Shown here in pieces: positions 1-7,223 of a stretch of 11,820 bases of DNA. Location of the stretch: positions 14,854 to 26,673 of the forward strand of contig DEHS01000094.1 in NCBI GenBank assembly GCA_002352055.1, in the 5' to 3' direction. The notes under the pieces were generated by a model. It was given only the letters and a program-made list of their open reading frames with translations. It was not told where the DNA came from and did not search any database. This stretch comes from Legionellaceae bacterium UBA2794. GTDB taxonomy: Bacteria; Pseudomonadota; Gammaproteobacteria; Legionellales; Legionellaceae. The position numbers and the translations under genes were made by a program. Each line of letters starts with the position of its first letter. The first letter of the stretch is position 1.

Positions 1-200
1 GTTTTTTCGACTTTAGCAATACCCATAACGGCAAGACCTTCGTTGCTGTGATAAAACAAAACCTGATCGCCTTTTTTCATGGCAAGCAAATGCAGGCGTG
101 CAGCGTTATTGCGCACACCATCCCAAAATGTTTTTCCATCGGCAACAAATTGCTCCCACGAATATTTAAACGGCTCTGATTTTACCAGCCAATACTTCAT
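1..200 (-). CDS. EVE domain-containing protein (partial, 3' end outside window)
   Basis: The minus-strand frame starting at ATG 198-200 gives MKYWLVKSEP, then YSWEQ, FWDGVRNNAAR and KKGDQVLFYHSNEG, running open to the window edge (66 residues visible). These are the hallmark motifs of the EVE domain, a PUA-like fold known to bind modified bases in nucleic acids; stand-alone bacterial members are usually about 140-160 residues, so less than half is visible. The start is fixed by the family's usual MxYWLVKSEP opening. It lies 50 bp downstream of purN on the same strand, so co-transcription is plausible. A one-mismatch -7-like box (TTTCTTTG, 219-226, minus) could instead give it its own start, but no -33 element accompanies it. 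The family assignment is firm; the cellular role of stand-alone EVE proteins is not settled. Confidence 0.9.
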   Translation of the reverse strand, partial: MKYWLVKSEPFKYSWEQFVADGKTFWDGVRNNAARLHLLAMKKGDQVLFYHSNEGLAVMGIAKVEK

Positions 201-250
201 ACTTTTTCTAAAGTCGGACAAAGAAATAAAAATAAATGAATCCGGATTTG

Positions 251-838
251 TTAATTATCCTTAAATAAACCCTTTGCTAATTGTTCAATTACAGGTGGGT
301 AATGCTCATATTCAAGGCGATGAATACGTGATGCTATGCTCTCTGCTGTATCATCAGGTAGCACAGGCATACTTTTCTGAAAAATAATTTCTCCCTCGTC
401 AAAGCGGCTGTTTACGTAGTGAATGGTGATGCCTGTTTCTTTAACACCTGCCTGCAACACTGCTTCATGAACGTTGTGGCCATACATGCCTTTGCCTCCG
501 AAAAGTGGAAGTAGTGCAGGATGAATATTTATCATGCGATGCTGAAAAGCTGAAACAACTTCGGCAGGCATCAATTTGAGGTAGCCGGCCAGCACAACCA
601 AATCAATGTTATGTTGCTTTATCAAATCAAGCATCAGACGACCATCACTGATAGTTTTTTTATCCATAAAAAAATAAGGAATATTTAACTTCTGTGCGCG
701 TGCTATCACACCTGCCGTTGCCACATTGGTAAGAATTACTGCCACTTCTGCATATTCATTATTCTTAAAATAAGCAGCAATATTTTCGGCATTGGTGCCC
801 GACCCTGATGCTAATATGGCTATTCGCTTTTTGTTCAT
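251..838 (-). CDS. purN: Phosphoribosylglycinamide formyltransferase (GART)
   Basis: This cytoplasmic enzyme of de novo purine synthesis transfers the formyl group of 10-formyltetrahydrofolate to glycinamide ribonucleotide. The 195-residue product has the usual family length. Visible motifs are the N-terminal phosphate-binding loop SGSGTN (residues 11-16), the catalytic NIHPALLP block (N104, H106), the FGGKGMYG loop (113-120), GITIHYV (136-142, H140) and the acidic catalytic residue D147 in RFDEGE. The open frame continues upstream to an ATG at 971-973, but that start would add 45 residues unlike the family and overlap the divergent regulator's promoter; ATG 836-838, which opens MNKKRIAILASGSGTN, fits PurN precisely. 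No convincing -7 box was seen directly upstream. The EVE-domain gene follows 50 bp downstream. Confidence 0.95.
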   Translation of the reverse strand: MNKKRIAILASGSGTNAENIAAYFKNNEYAEVAVILTNVATAGVIARAQKLNIPYFFMDKKTISDGRLMLDLIKQHNIDLVVLAGYLKLMPAEVVSAFQHRMINIHPALLPLFGGKGMYGHNVHEAVLQAGVKETGITIHYVNSRFDEGEIIFQKSMPVLPDDTAESIASRIHRLEYEHYPPVIEQLAKGLFKDN

Positions 839-918
839 TGCACAATTATGAGCGTGTAAAAATAGCATTCTGTAAATGATGGGCTTAGATATTTTTTTGA
901 CATTATTACAATCATTCA

Positions 919-951
919 TTTGGTTATTATATAGCCTGTATATTAAATTTG
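919..951 (+). promoter_or_regulatory. Bacteroidota-type promoter with operator-like repeat, for the S24 regulator
   Basis: TTTG at 919-922 and TAAATTTG at 944-951 match the Bacteroidota -33 (TTTG) and -7 (TAnnTTTG) elements, with a 21-nt spacer that is within the reported range. Transcription would start near 958, giving a leader of about 20 nt before ATG 977. Within the spacer an inverted repeat, ATATA-GCCTG-TATAT (929-943), abuts the -7 box. That is a natural position for a repressor site, and since the gene encodes a CI/LexA-like regulator, autoregulation is a reasonable inference. The same region lies upstream of the divergent purN. Confidence 0.7.
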
Positions 952-976
952 TAGGAAATTCATTAAACCACATAAC

Positions 977-1798
977 ATGTATTTCTGCACCAACATAAAG
1001 CTACTTCGCAAACGCAAAAAGCGTACACAGGAAGTAGCATCACTTGCCTTAGGATTTTCGCGCTCTACATTAAACAGTTATGAGAATGGCGCTATTGCCA
1101 ATCCAACAGTTGAGGCATTGATAAACTTTTCTAATTATTTTAAAATTTCTATAGACACCTTGCTGCGTGTTGACATGAGTAAACTCAGCGACTTACAACT
1201 GCGCGAACTGGAGTTGGGCTATGACTCCTATGTGCGTGGCACAAAGCTTAGGGTTCTTGCCACAACGGTTGACAGCAGAAACCGCGAAAATATTGAGTTG
1301 GTGCCTGTGAAAGCAAAAGCCGGATACACTGCAGGCTACAACGACCCGGAGTTTATACGCAATCTTCCTACATTTCAACTGCCCTTCCTTTCGCACGACA
1401 GAAAATACCGCACCTTTCAGATCAGTGGCGACAGCATGCTGCCCATACCGGACAAATCGTTTGTTACGGCAGAGTTTGTAGAAAACTGGATGGAGATAAA
1501 AGATGGCAATGCCTACATCATACTCACACACGATGATGGCATTGTGTTTAAAGTAGTTTATAATCACATCAGCAGCAATAAAAAATTATTGCTTAAATCA
1601 CTGAATCCTGCCTATAAACCTTATGAGGTAAAAATTAATGAGGTAAAAGAAGTGTGGCGATTTGTAAACTATATCAGCAATGAAATGCCTGATACGGGAT
1701 TACAAAATCCAAAACTATCTAACACTGTTGCACGCATTCAAAATGAAATGAATAAAATCAAAGACCTGCTGGGTGTACAGGATGTTAGTAAAGAATGA
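977..1798 (+). CDS. LexA/CI-like transcriptional regulator (XRE HTH + peptidase S24 domain)
   Basis: The 273-residue protein has an N-terminal XRE-type helix-turn-helix (about residues 7-66: TQEVASLALGFSRSTLNSYENG, then ISIDTLLRVD), a linker, and a C-terminal S24/LexA-like autoprotease fold (about 108-232). The catalytic dyad is visible: Ser153 in GDSMLP and Lys192 in IVFKVV, 39 residues apart (37 in E. coli LexA). An Ala-Gly bond at 115-116 (KAKAGYTAGY), with a second at 119-120, lies at the expected self-cleavage position upstream of the Ser. The tail (about 248-266) looks like a short amphipathic helix. Members of this family are DNA-binding repressors inactivated by RecA-stimulated self-cleavage, or regulators that keep the fold for dimerisation. 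No umuC/imuB-type partner is adjacent, so the regulon is unknown; its own promoter and purN are the nearest candidates. It is not canonical LexA, whose HTH is a winged type. Confidence 0.9.
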   Translation: MYFCTNIKLLRKRKKRTQEVASLALGFSRSTLNSYENGAIANPTVEALINFSNYFKISIDTLLRVDMSKLSDLQLRELELGYDSYVRGTKLRVLATTVDSRNRENIELVPVKAKAGYTAGYNDPEFIRNLPTFQLPFLSHDRKYRTFQISGDSMLPIPDKSFVTAEFVENWMEIKDGNAYIILTHDDGIVFKVVYNHISSNKKLLLKSLNPAYKPYEVKINEVKEVWRFVNYISNEMPDTGLQNPKLSNTVARIQNEMNKIKDLLGVQDVSKE

Positions 1799-1903
1799 TT
1801 TTTTTGAGTGAGAGCGTATTTTGTACTTGCAAAGTTGTTCTTCCGGATTTGAATACAAACAGATTAATAATCTAACTACAAAAGGCTTTGGGATTTAATA
1901 TAC

Positions 1904-1919
1904 CTGATTATAAAATCAG
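1904..1919. terminator. Weak stem-loop in convergent gap, possible terminator
   Basis: CTGATT-ATAA-AATCAG forms a 6-bp stem with a 4-nt loop in the 170-bp gap between the converging S24 regulator and the T9SS propeller gene. It is AT-rich and has no clean U-tract on either strand, so a bidirectional terminator role is only a possibility. Apart from this and the 1956-1980 hairpin nothing else is recognisable in 1799-1968. Confidence 0.25.
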
Positions 1920-1955
1920 TATTTTCACATAACCACGAATTGCAACTCAGCAGGG

Positions 1956-1980
1956 ATTAAAGAATATTCTATTCTTTAAT
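1956..1980. repeat. Perfect 11-bp inverted repeat spanning a stop codon
   Basis: ATTAAAGAATA (1956-1966) and TATTCTTTAAT (1970-1980) are exact reverse complements separated by TTC. On the minus strand the TAG stop of the T9SS propeller gene (1969-1971) falls at the loop and top of the stem, so the last three codons and the first bases after the stop form the hairpin. The stem is almost all A-T and no U-tract follows on either strand. It could serve as a 3'-end mRNA structure or part of a bidirectional terminator for the convergent pair. Confidence 0.5.
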
Positions 1981-3678
1981 AAATTTCGCTTTGAAGTTTT
2001 CATTATTACTTTTAAAAAACTCAATGATATAAACCCCATTAGAAAGCGCATCTACATTTAGTTTGCCGGACATTAATTTGCTATGTATAATTTCACGTCC
2101 GGCAATATCTTTTACACTAAAGGTATAAAAGTTTTTTAAAATATTTTCACTGAAATACAGCACTTTTTTTACAGGTACAGGATATACAAAATATTGTAAC
2201 TCCTCACTTTTAATTTCTTTGATCGTTGTAATAGCAGGAGCATTAAACTTCAAAACAAACACATTAAAATTCCCAACCCCGTTAAACATTAACGTCTGAA
2301 CTAAAGGAGAATTATTAAAATCAGCTGTATCACTAAATTGCCCTGCTACATAAACAGCATCGTCTGAAGCACATAATGTCGTTGACCTGTCAAGTAAATT
2401 TCCACCAAAACTTTCACCCCATGCGTAATTTCCTGTATTGGTGAGCGCTACAACATAGGCATCATAATAATCATCTTGCGGAGTAGCAGCCACTTCATAT
2501 AACATGTTCACTCCTGCTGGCATATTAACATCCATTGTATCAGTAAACACTCCTCCAACATATACCAAAGTATCTTTTACCAATATAGCATGAGCATGAT
2601 TTGCTGCCACCGATAAATTAGTGCTGTTTTGAGTAAATTGTCTAACCCAAACCAACTCCACGCTACTATTCAAATGGCAAACAAATGTATTGTAAGCACC
2701 AACTGCATTTACATAAAAAGCCGTTGTACTATCGGTGTCAAAATCTATTGTGTCATTGAAGTAACCACATACAAACACATTACCTAAATAATCACATGAT
2801 AATGATGTAACATTACAATAGCCCTGAGTACTTACCGGATTATTGTTGAATGATTTCTTAAAAACAAAATTTCCTGCTGTGTCAACCTTTGCAATTTCAC
2901 CGTAGTTAGCAATATAGATATTACCATTATGATCATAACCGGCTGCCATACGTTCATACTCACCATAATAACTCAGTTGAGCGGCTTGCACCCAAACATA
3001 CTGCCCTGCACTATCATACTTTGCAATATACACACTTTCCGGGGTGCTTGTTGAAAGATTTGCCACACCCGAACCAGGATCAAAATCACATGTATTATCA
3101 TAACGTCCGGTGATATAAATATTTCCAGACTGATCAACGACCAGATTTCCTGCTGACTCGAACCCTCCTGTTCCAATTTTGAACGCCCATATAAAGTTAC
3201 CTAAAGAATCTAACTTAAGGACAAATATATCAGGGTTACCCGAAGAAGCATTTGTTGCAGTGAGTGTATAATTTATAAGTGTGTCCGGATTAAAATCTGC
3301 TGAGGAATAAAACAGCCCTGCGATATAAACACTCTGTGTACTATCTGTTGCCACACCCCAAGATATTACATCACTGCCTACAATACTTTTAGCCCAAATA
3401 AGATTACCCAGACTATCCATTTTAGTAATGTAAGTATTATTTCCACCTGGGTTGAAAGGCAAATAAACATACCCGGGGCCGGGATCAAAATCAACATTAC
3501 CAATAAATGAACCTGTTGCATAAATATTTTGGTGAGAATCGCCACACATGGCATTTACATCTTGAGCACCAAGTTGAACAGCCCACTGCGTTTGCTGTGC
3601 CCATGATTTTTGCAATGTGAGGGATAATAAAATTATTATGCCAGAAAACAGCAGCAATTTAATTCTTAAAACAGTCAT
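1969..3678 (-). CDS. T9SS-exported SBBP-repeat beta-propeller protein
   Basis: The 569-residue secreted protein starts with a signal peptide (MTVLRIKLLLFSGIIILLSL, cleavage likely near SWA-QQ, residue 27-28). Seven similar units follow, each marked by a (V/I)Y(V/I)xGxFxxTxDF-type strand near residues 51, 117, 186, 253, 301, 372 and 442, many paired with a KxDSxGNxxW strand. This is the SBBP-type pattern and the count fits a seven-bladed beta-propeller. Residues about 495-569 form a T9SS type A sorting domain (VYPVPVKK near 498-505, VKDIAGREI, LSNGVYIIEF), with YPVP in place of the more common YPNP. The open frame extends upstream to a TTG at 3715-3717, but ATG 3676-3678 is chosen because it opens a classic signal peptide and lies 23 nt below a -7 box. 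The ligand or role is unknown. Confidence 0.88.
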   Translation of the reverse strand: MTVLRIKLLLFSGIIILLSLTLQKSWAQQTQWAVQLGAQDVNAMCGDSHQNIYATGSFIGNVDFDPGPGYVYLPFNPGGNNTYITKMDSLGNLIWAKSIVGSDVISWGVATDSTQSVYIAGLFYSSADFNPDTLINYTLTATNASSGNPDIFVLKLDSLGNFIWAFKIGTGGFESAGNLVVDQSGNIYITGRYDNTCDFDPGSGVANLSTSTPESVYIAKYDSAGQYVWVQAAQLSYYGEYERMAAGYDHNGNIYIANYGEIAKVDTAGNFVFKKSFNNNPVSTQGYCNVTSLSCDYLGNVFVCGYFNDTIDFDTDSTTAFYVNAVGAYNTFVCHLNSSVELVWVRQFTQNSTNLSVAANHAHAILVKDTLVYVGGVFTDTMDVNMPAGVNMLYEVAATPQDDYYDAYVVALTNTGNYAWGESFGGNLLDRSTTLCASDDAVYVAGQFSDTADFNNSPLVQTLMFNGVGNFNVFVLKFNAPAITTIKEIKSEELQYFVYPVPVKKVLYFSENILKNFYTFSVKDIAGREIIHSKLMSGKLNVDALSNGVYIIEFFKSNNENFKAKFIKE

Positions 3679-3701
3679 TTGATTCTGGATAATTATATTT
3701 T

Positions 3702-3709
3702 CAAAGTTA
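3702..3709 (-). promoter_or_regulatory. -7 promoter element (TAACTTTG) for the SBBP propeller gene
   Basis: Read on the minus strand the bases are TAACTTTG, an exact TAnnTTTG match 23 nt upstream of ATG 3678. No good TTG is present at the -33 distance, so this is a partial match. If real, transcription starts near 3695, which rules out the upstream TTG start at 3717. The rest of the gap 3710-3866 is AT-rich with no recognised gene. Confidence 0.45.
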
Positions 3710-3866
3710 GTCAACAATCTCCGCTTTTGAAAAATATTTTAGGTGACTTTTCTCATACAGTATAAAGATTAACATTGCCTATCTTTATCTTTTTGGCAGA
3801 AAACATAAAAACAACTTACCCACTAAATTTATATTTATTAAATCAGTACAGAGTTTAATTGCACCA

Positions 3867-4292
3867 TCACTTGGTAGTTTCACTTTTCATCTGCTCACCC
3901 AACTTTTCATACTCTGTATCATTCGGCTCCCATAGTTCAATTTTATTTCCTTCCGGATCGAGTATATGAACAAATTTACCATAATCGTAGGTTTCTATTT
4001 CATCAACAATAGTTACACCAACGCTGCGCAATTCTGCAACTAATGCTTCTATGTTTTCCACTCTGTAGTTAATCATAAATTCCTTTGATGAAGGTTCAAA
4101 ATATTTAGTTTTATCATCAAACGGGCTCCATGTTGTAAAACCTTTCTTAGAGTTATCTGCTCCCTGATATCATTCGAAAACTGCTCCGTAAGGATTGGTT
4201 TTTAATCCAAGATTCTGTTGGTACCATTCCCGCATTTTTTTGGGGTCTTTACATTTAAAAAAAATACCTCCAATACCTGTTACCTTTTTCAT
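3867..4292 (-). pseudogene. VOC/glyoxalase family protein interrupted by an in-frame TGA
   Basis: Starting at ATG 4290-4292 (MKKVTGIGGIFFKCKDPKKM) one uninterrupted register runs to the stop at 3867 for 141 codons, except for TGA at codon 41 (4170-4172). The sequence reads GAVFE-TGA-YQGADN, where VOC homologues of this type have Trp (FEW), so a TGG-to-TGA change explains it without any frameshift. The remainder is typical of the vicinal oxygen chelate superfamily: REWYQQNLGL (21-30), KGFTTWSPF (50-58), MINYRVEN (73-80) and FVHILDPEGNKIELWEP (107-123, with E118 a likely metal-ligand position by family analogy). The family includes glyoxalases, dioxygenases and antibiotic-binding proteins; the substrate here is unknown. 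The downstream piece (ATG 4074-4076, 69 residues) lacks one of the two paired modules and is unlikely to work alone. A sequencing error is the main alternative. Confidence 0.8.
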
Positions 4293-4352
4293 AATTATTT
4301 GATTTGAATTTTAAGAATAAGCTTTTTCAACCTATTACATTCAACAACTGCA

Positions 4353-4844
4353 TCACGACCTGAAGTTGACATATTGTAACGGCAACTCTACAGGCTTGTT
4401 TTTTACTTCGGCAATAACCTGTTGCAAGTCATCAATTTTTTTACCTGTAACGCGCACCTGTTCATCCATGATTGACGCCTGCACCTTCATTCCTGTTTCT
4501 TTAATAAACTTCACAATGGTTTTGGCAGTTTCCTTGTCAATTCCTTTTTTAATTTTCACATCCTTGCGAACCATATTACCGGAGGCATACTGTTCTTTGC
4601 CAAAATCGAAACACTTGGGGTCAACACCCTGCTTCATACTTCGGCTGATGATGATGTCGCGAATGGCATCCATGCGCATCTGATCTTCGGTAATGATTTT
4701 TAACTGCATTTCTTTCTTGTCTAAATCAATTTCTGTTTTAGAACCGTGAAAATCGTAGCGGTTAACAATTTCCTTCTTCGCCACATTAATGGCATTGTCT
4801 AATTTCTGAATGTCTATTTCATTGACGATATCAAATGATGGCAT
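4353..4844 (-). CDS. yajQ: YajQ family cyclic di-GMP-binding protein
   Basis: The 163-residue product has exactly the E. coli YajQ length and opens with the family's MPSFDIV. Conserved blocks are visible: NRYDFHGSKTEIDL (28-41), KKGIDKETAKTIVKFIKE (99-116), KVQASIMDEQVRVTGKKIDD (120-139) and the terminal LQYVNFR (156-162). YajQ (formerly DUF520) proteins are cytoplasmic with two ferredoxin-like subdomains. Members in Xanthomonas and Pseudomonas bind cyclic di-GMP and act with a transcription factor, while nucleotide/tRNA binding was reported for the E. coli protein. Which applies here is unknown. An in-frame ATG at 4866-4868 would add eight residues, but it overlaps a -7-like box and falls outside the conserved family, so ATG 4842-4844 is chosen. 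It is divergent from the FG-GAP operon and lies 60 bp upstream of the broken VOC gene on the same strand. Confidence 0.95.
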   Translation of the reverse strand: MPSFDIVNEIDIQKLDNAINVAKKEIVNRYDFHGSKTEIDLDKKEMQLKIITEDQMRMDAIRDIIISRSMKQGVDPKCFDFGKEQYASGNMVRKDVKIKKGIDKETAKTIVKFIKETGMKVQASIMDEQVRVTGKKIDDLQQVIAEVKNKPVELPLQYVNFRS

Positions 4845-4865
4845 GTTTAATTCTTTTTGTTCATG

Positions 4866-4873
4866 CAAAAGTT
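4866..4873 (-). promoter_or_regulatory. Near-consensus -7 element for yajQ
   Basis: The minus-strand reading is AACTTTTG, one mismatch from TAnnTTTG, ending 21 nt above ATG 4844. No TTG lies at the proper -33 distance, so support is modest. Its position favours the 4844 start over the in-frame 4868 start. Confidence 0.3.
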
Positions 4874-4916
4874 GTAATAATTCATGAATATTCTGATTAT
4901 GACGGCAATTTTTTTC

Positions 4917-4924
4917 TACTTTTG
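4917..4924 (+). promoter_or_regulatory. -7 element (TACTTTTG) for the FG-GAP/lipoprotein operon
   Basis: TACTTTTG matches TAnnTTTG exactly; TCTG at 4892-4895, 21 nt upstream, is an imperfect -33 element. Transcription would begin near 4931, upstream of both candidate starts (4943 and 4961) and downstream of the spurious in-frame ATG at 4835. It is the only promoter-like element found for the three-gene plus-strand operon. Confidence 0.5.
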
Positions 4925-4960
4925 AATGTCCTTATCAGGGTCATGACTCAATATCAGAAA

Positions 4961-7222
4961 ATGAAAATCAACATCATCAGCCATGTTTTACGACATGCCA
5001 TGCTTTGCCTTACCGTGTTTATTACTGTCAATAGCGTCTTTGCACAGAACTACAGCAAGTACACTTCGCCAAAGGTATTTGTAAATAATCAGGCATTAAA
5101 AAACCCCTGGTCAGGTGGAATTAACTCTCCTCTTTACAGCACTATTGACTTAAACAATGATGGCATAAAGGATTTGTTTATGTTCGATAAACAATTTGGT
5201 GCAGCTTATCCGGGCTCCTATAAAATCAGAACTTTTATCAATCAGGGAACTGCAGGACAAGTTGATTATATTTATACTCCATTTTACGAGCGTTTTTTCC
5301 CACAAAACCTACATGATTGGGTAATATTGGTTGACTATGATTGTGACGGCAATGAGGATATTTTTACTTACTCCTACTCAGGAGGTATGGAAGTTTACCA
5401 TAACGATATCACACCGGGCAACAATCTTTCTTTCAGCTTAACTTATCCTCTTATTCATAGTTTATTTTTAGGAAGTGCCTATGCAAACCTTTATGTGAGC
5501 AACGTAAACCTTCCTGTTTTGCATGATGTAAACGGTGATGGCGATTTGGATGTTTTAACATTCACCTTACTTGGCGGCACTATAGAGTATCATGAAAATT
5601 ATGCCAAGGAACTTTATAACCGTTGTGACACTTTAGTGTATCGTCAGGTGCGACAGTGTTATGCACAAGTAGGCTTAAGTGCTGTTTCCAACACTGCAAT
5701 TCTCGATTTTAATAATTGTTTTTTTCTGGCACCACCACCACTACCCGATTCGATGATAAAAACACCTCGTCACAATGGTTCCTGCATGATAGGATATGAT
5801 CAGGATGGTGATGGTGATCTTGATTTGATTAATGGCGATATTCTTGGCAACAACTTGCTTTATCTTGAGAACAGTGGTATTCCGGGAGTGAGTGATTCCA
5901 TTCACTTACAGGACACACTTTTTCCATCGTATAATGTTCCTGTAATTTATAAAACATTTCCTGCGCCATTTTATTTTGATGCCGATAATGATGGTGCGAA
6001 AGATTTAATTGTTTCAAGTTGTACAGAGTATCTGACAGAAGATTATCAAAATTCCTGGTTCTATAAAAATGTTGGCTCAAACACCAACAATCAGTTTCAA
6101 TTTATAAAAAAACGATTTCTTACTGATGAAATGATTGATGTAGGTTCAGGGGCATACGTTCGTTTTTTTGATGTGGACAATGACGGAAAAAAAGATTTGA
6201 TAATTGGCAACTACGGTTACTTTACTCCAGATTCTGCAAGTGGACATTACGAATCTGCATTATCATATTATCATAATATCACAACAGGTCCACTACCTGA
6301 ATTTGAATTTGTGACGGATGATTTTAATAACCTGCGTTCATTAGGCAGAACCGGGTTGAATGCCACTTTTGGTGACCTTAACGGTGACGGTCATGATGAT
6401 ATGATTTTAGGAGATAAAGATGGCATTTTACATTACTATCTTAATAACGGTACAACACCTGCAACTTTCACACTTGCACCTAATGGTTTTAACTTTCAAA
6501 ATATTGATGTAGGCACAAACAGCTTTCCTTTTTTAGCTGATATAAATAATGATGGACTTTTAGATCTTATCATTGGTGAACGTTACGGTTACATTTATTA
6601 TTATCAGAATACAGGGTCTGCAACCAATCCGGTGTTTACTTATGTAACCAATAAATTAGGCAATGTGTTTGTTGGAAATGCGCAATCGTTTTACGGATTC
6701 AGCTATCCGCATTTTTATAAAGAAAATGGTGTGTCGAAACTTTTGGTTTCAAATGAAAACGGGTACATTCAGAAATACGATAACATTGACGGGAATCTTG
6801 GCGGCACATTTAATCAGGTTTCAACCGGCATGTTTTCAGTATTTGAACCTTATCAGACTTCATTCGACATGGCCGACCTAAACGGTGATGGCATGGATGA
6901 AGTTATAACAGGATGCTATGCCGGTGGCCTATCCATTTATTCAAAAAACCTTCCCGTAGGTATAGCAGAAAATATACATCCTGAAAAAGAAATTACAGTC
7001 TATCCGAATCCTGCAAAAAATTATCTTGTTTTTGAGATGAATAAAAACAATGCACATAACGGCAAATATCAATTATCCGACATTTCAGGCAAGGTAGTAC
7101 TAGAAGGCTCTTTTCAAAGTTACATTAATAACATAAGTCTTCAAGGATTAACAAAAGGTATTTATATTCTTCAGGTAACTGAGAGCAATCATTTCAGTTC
7201 ACATAAGGTTGTTAAGTTTTAA
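4961..7222 (+). CDS. T9SS-exported FG-GAP/VCBS repeat protein, first paralogue
   Basis: The 753-residue secreted protein has a signal peptide (MKINIISHVLRHAMLCLTVF..., cleavage likely after SVFA, residue 28). Nine EF-hand-like calcium loops of the type DxNxDGxxD follow, starting at residues 63, 125, 189, 280, 340, 404, 472, 527 and 639, as in FG-GAP/VCBS (integrin-alpha-like) beta-propellers. The C-terminus (about 675-753) is a T9SS type A sorting domain: VYPNPAKNYLV (680-690), LSDISGKVVLEG, LTKGIYILQV. Proteins of this kind are exported by Sec, then passed through T9SS to the surface or medium. The open frame extends to an ATG at 4835 inside yajQ, but that lies above the promoter-like box; ATG 4943 (MTQYQK-MKIN) remains a close alternative. 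The next gene, a close paralogue, starts 1 bp after its stop. No enzymatic motif was seen; adhesion or scaffolding is the likely type of role, by inference only. Confidence 0.9.
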   Translation: MKINIISHVLRHAMLCLTVFITVNSVFAQNYSKYTSPKVFVNNQALKNPWSGGINSPLYSTIDLNNDGIKDLFMFDKQFGAAYPGSYKIRTFINQGTAGQVDYIYTPFYERFFPQNLHDWVILVDYDCDGNEDIFTYSYSGGMEVYHNDITPGNNLSFSLTYPLIHSLFLGSAYANLYVSNVNLPVLHDVNGDGDLDVLTFTLLGGTIEYHENYAKELYNRCDTLVYRQVRQCYAQVGLSAVSNTAILDFNNCFFLAPPPLPDSMIKTPRHNGSCMIGYDQDGDGDLDLINGDILGNNLLYLENSGIPGVSDSIHLQDTLFPSYNVPVIYKTFPAPFYFDADNDGAKDLIVSSCTEYLTEDYQNSWFYKNVGSNTNNQFQFIKKRFLTDEMIDVGSGAYVRFFDVDNDGKKDLIIGNYGYFTPDSASGHYESALSYYHNITTGPLPEFEFVTDDFNNLRSLGRTGLNATFGDLNGDGHDDMILGDKDGILHYYLNNGTTPATFTLAPNGFNFQNIDVGTNSFPFLADINNDGLLDLIIGERYGYIYYYQNTGSATNPVFTYVTNKLGNVFVGNAQSFYGFSYPHFYKENGVSKLLVSNENGYIQKYDNIDGNLGGTFNQVSTGMFSVFEPYQTSFDMADLNGDGMDEVITGCYAGGLSIYSKNLPVGIAENIHPEKEITVYPNPAKNYLVFEMNKNNAHNGKYQLSDISGKVVLEGSFQSYINNISLQGLTKGIYILQVTESNHFSSHKVVKF

Positions 7223-7223
7223 T

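Noticed and set aside
79..264. 61-codon plus-strand open frame at the left edge
   Set aside because: It is antisense to the EVE-domain gene, has no recognisable motif and runs over the purN 3' end.
1193..1567. 124-codon open frame on the minus strand
   Set aside because: It is antisense to the well-supported S24 regulator, with no recognisable domain; a shadow of that gene.
3762..3788. Stem-loop ATAAAGAT/ATCTTTAT followed by a T-rich run on the plus strand, as a terminator
   Set aside because: No plus-strand gene ends here; both flanking genes are on the minus strand, where no U-tract follows the stem. It is probably a chance AT-rich repeat.
4170..4172. In-frame TGA in the VOC gene as a recoded Trp or selenocysteine codon
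   Set aside because: TGG is used normally for Trp throughout, including in the same gene, and TGA ends the S24 regulator and aroA sensibly. VOC homologues carry Trp, not Cys/Sec, here, and no SECIS-like element was recognised.
4366..4683. 105-codon plus-strand open frame
   Set aside because: It is antisense to yajQ, whose identity over its full length is firm.
4835..4960. Upstream start (ATG 4835) for the first FG-GAP protein
   Set aside because: It would overlap the start of yajQ, lie above the promoter-like box at 4917-4924, and bury the signal peptide 42 residues inside the protein.
5803..5826. GATGGTGATGGTGAT short tandem repeat
   Set aside because: It encodes the Asp-Gly-Asp-Gly-Asp calcium loop of the FG-GAP repeat and recurs for that reason, so it is not a separate DNA element.
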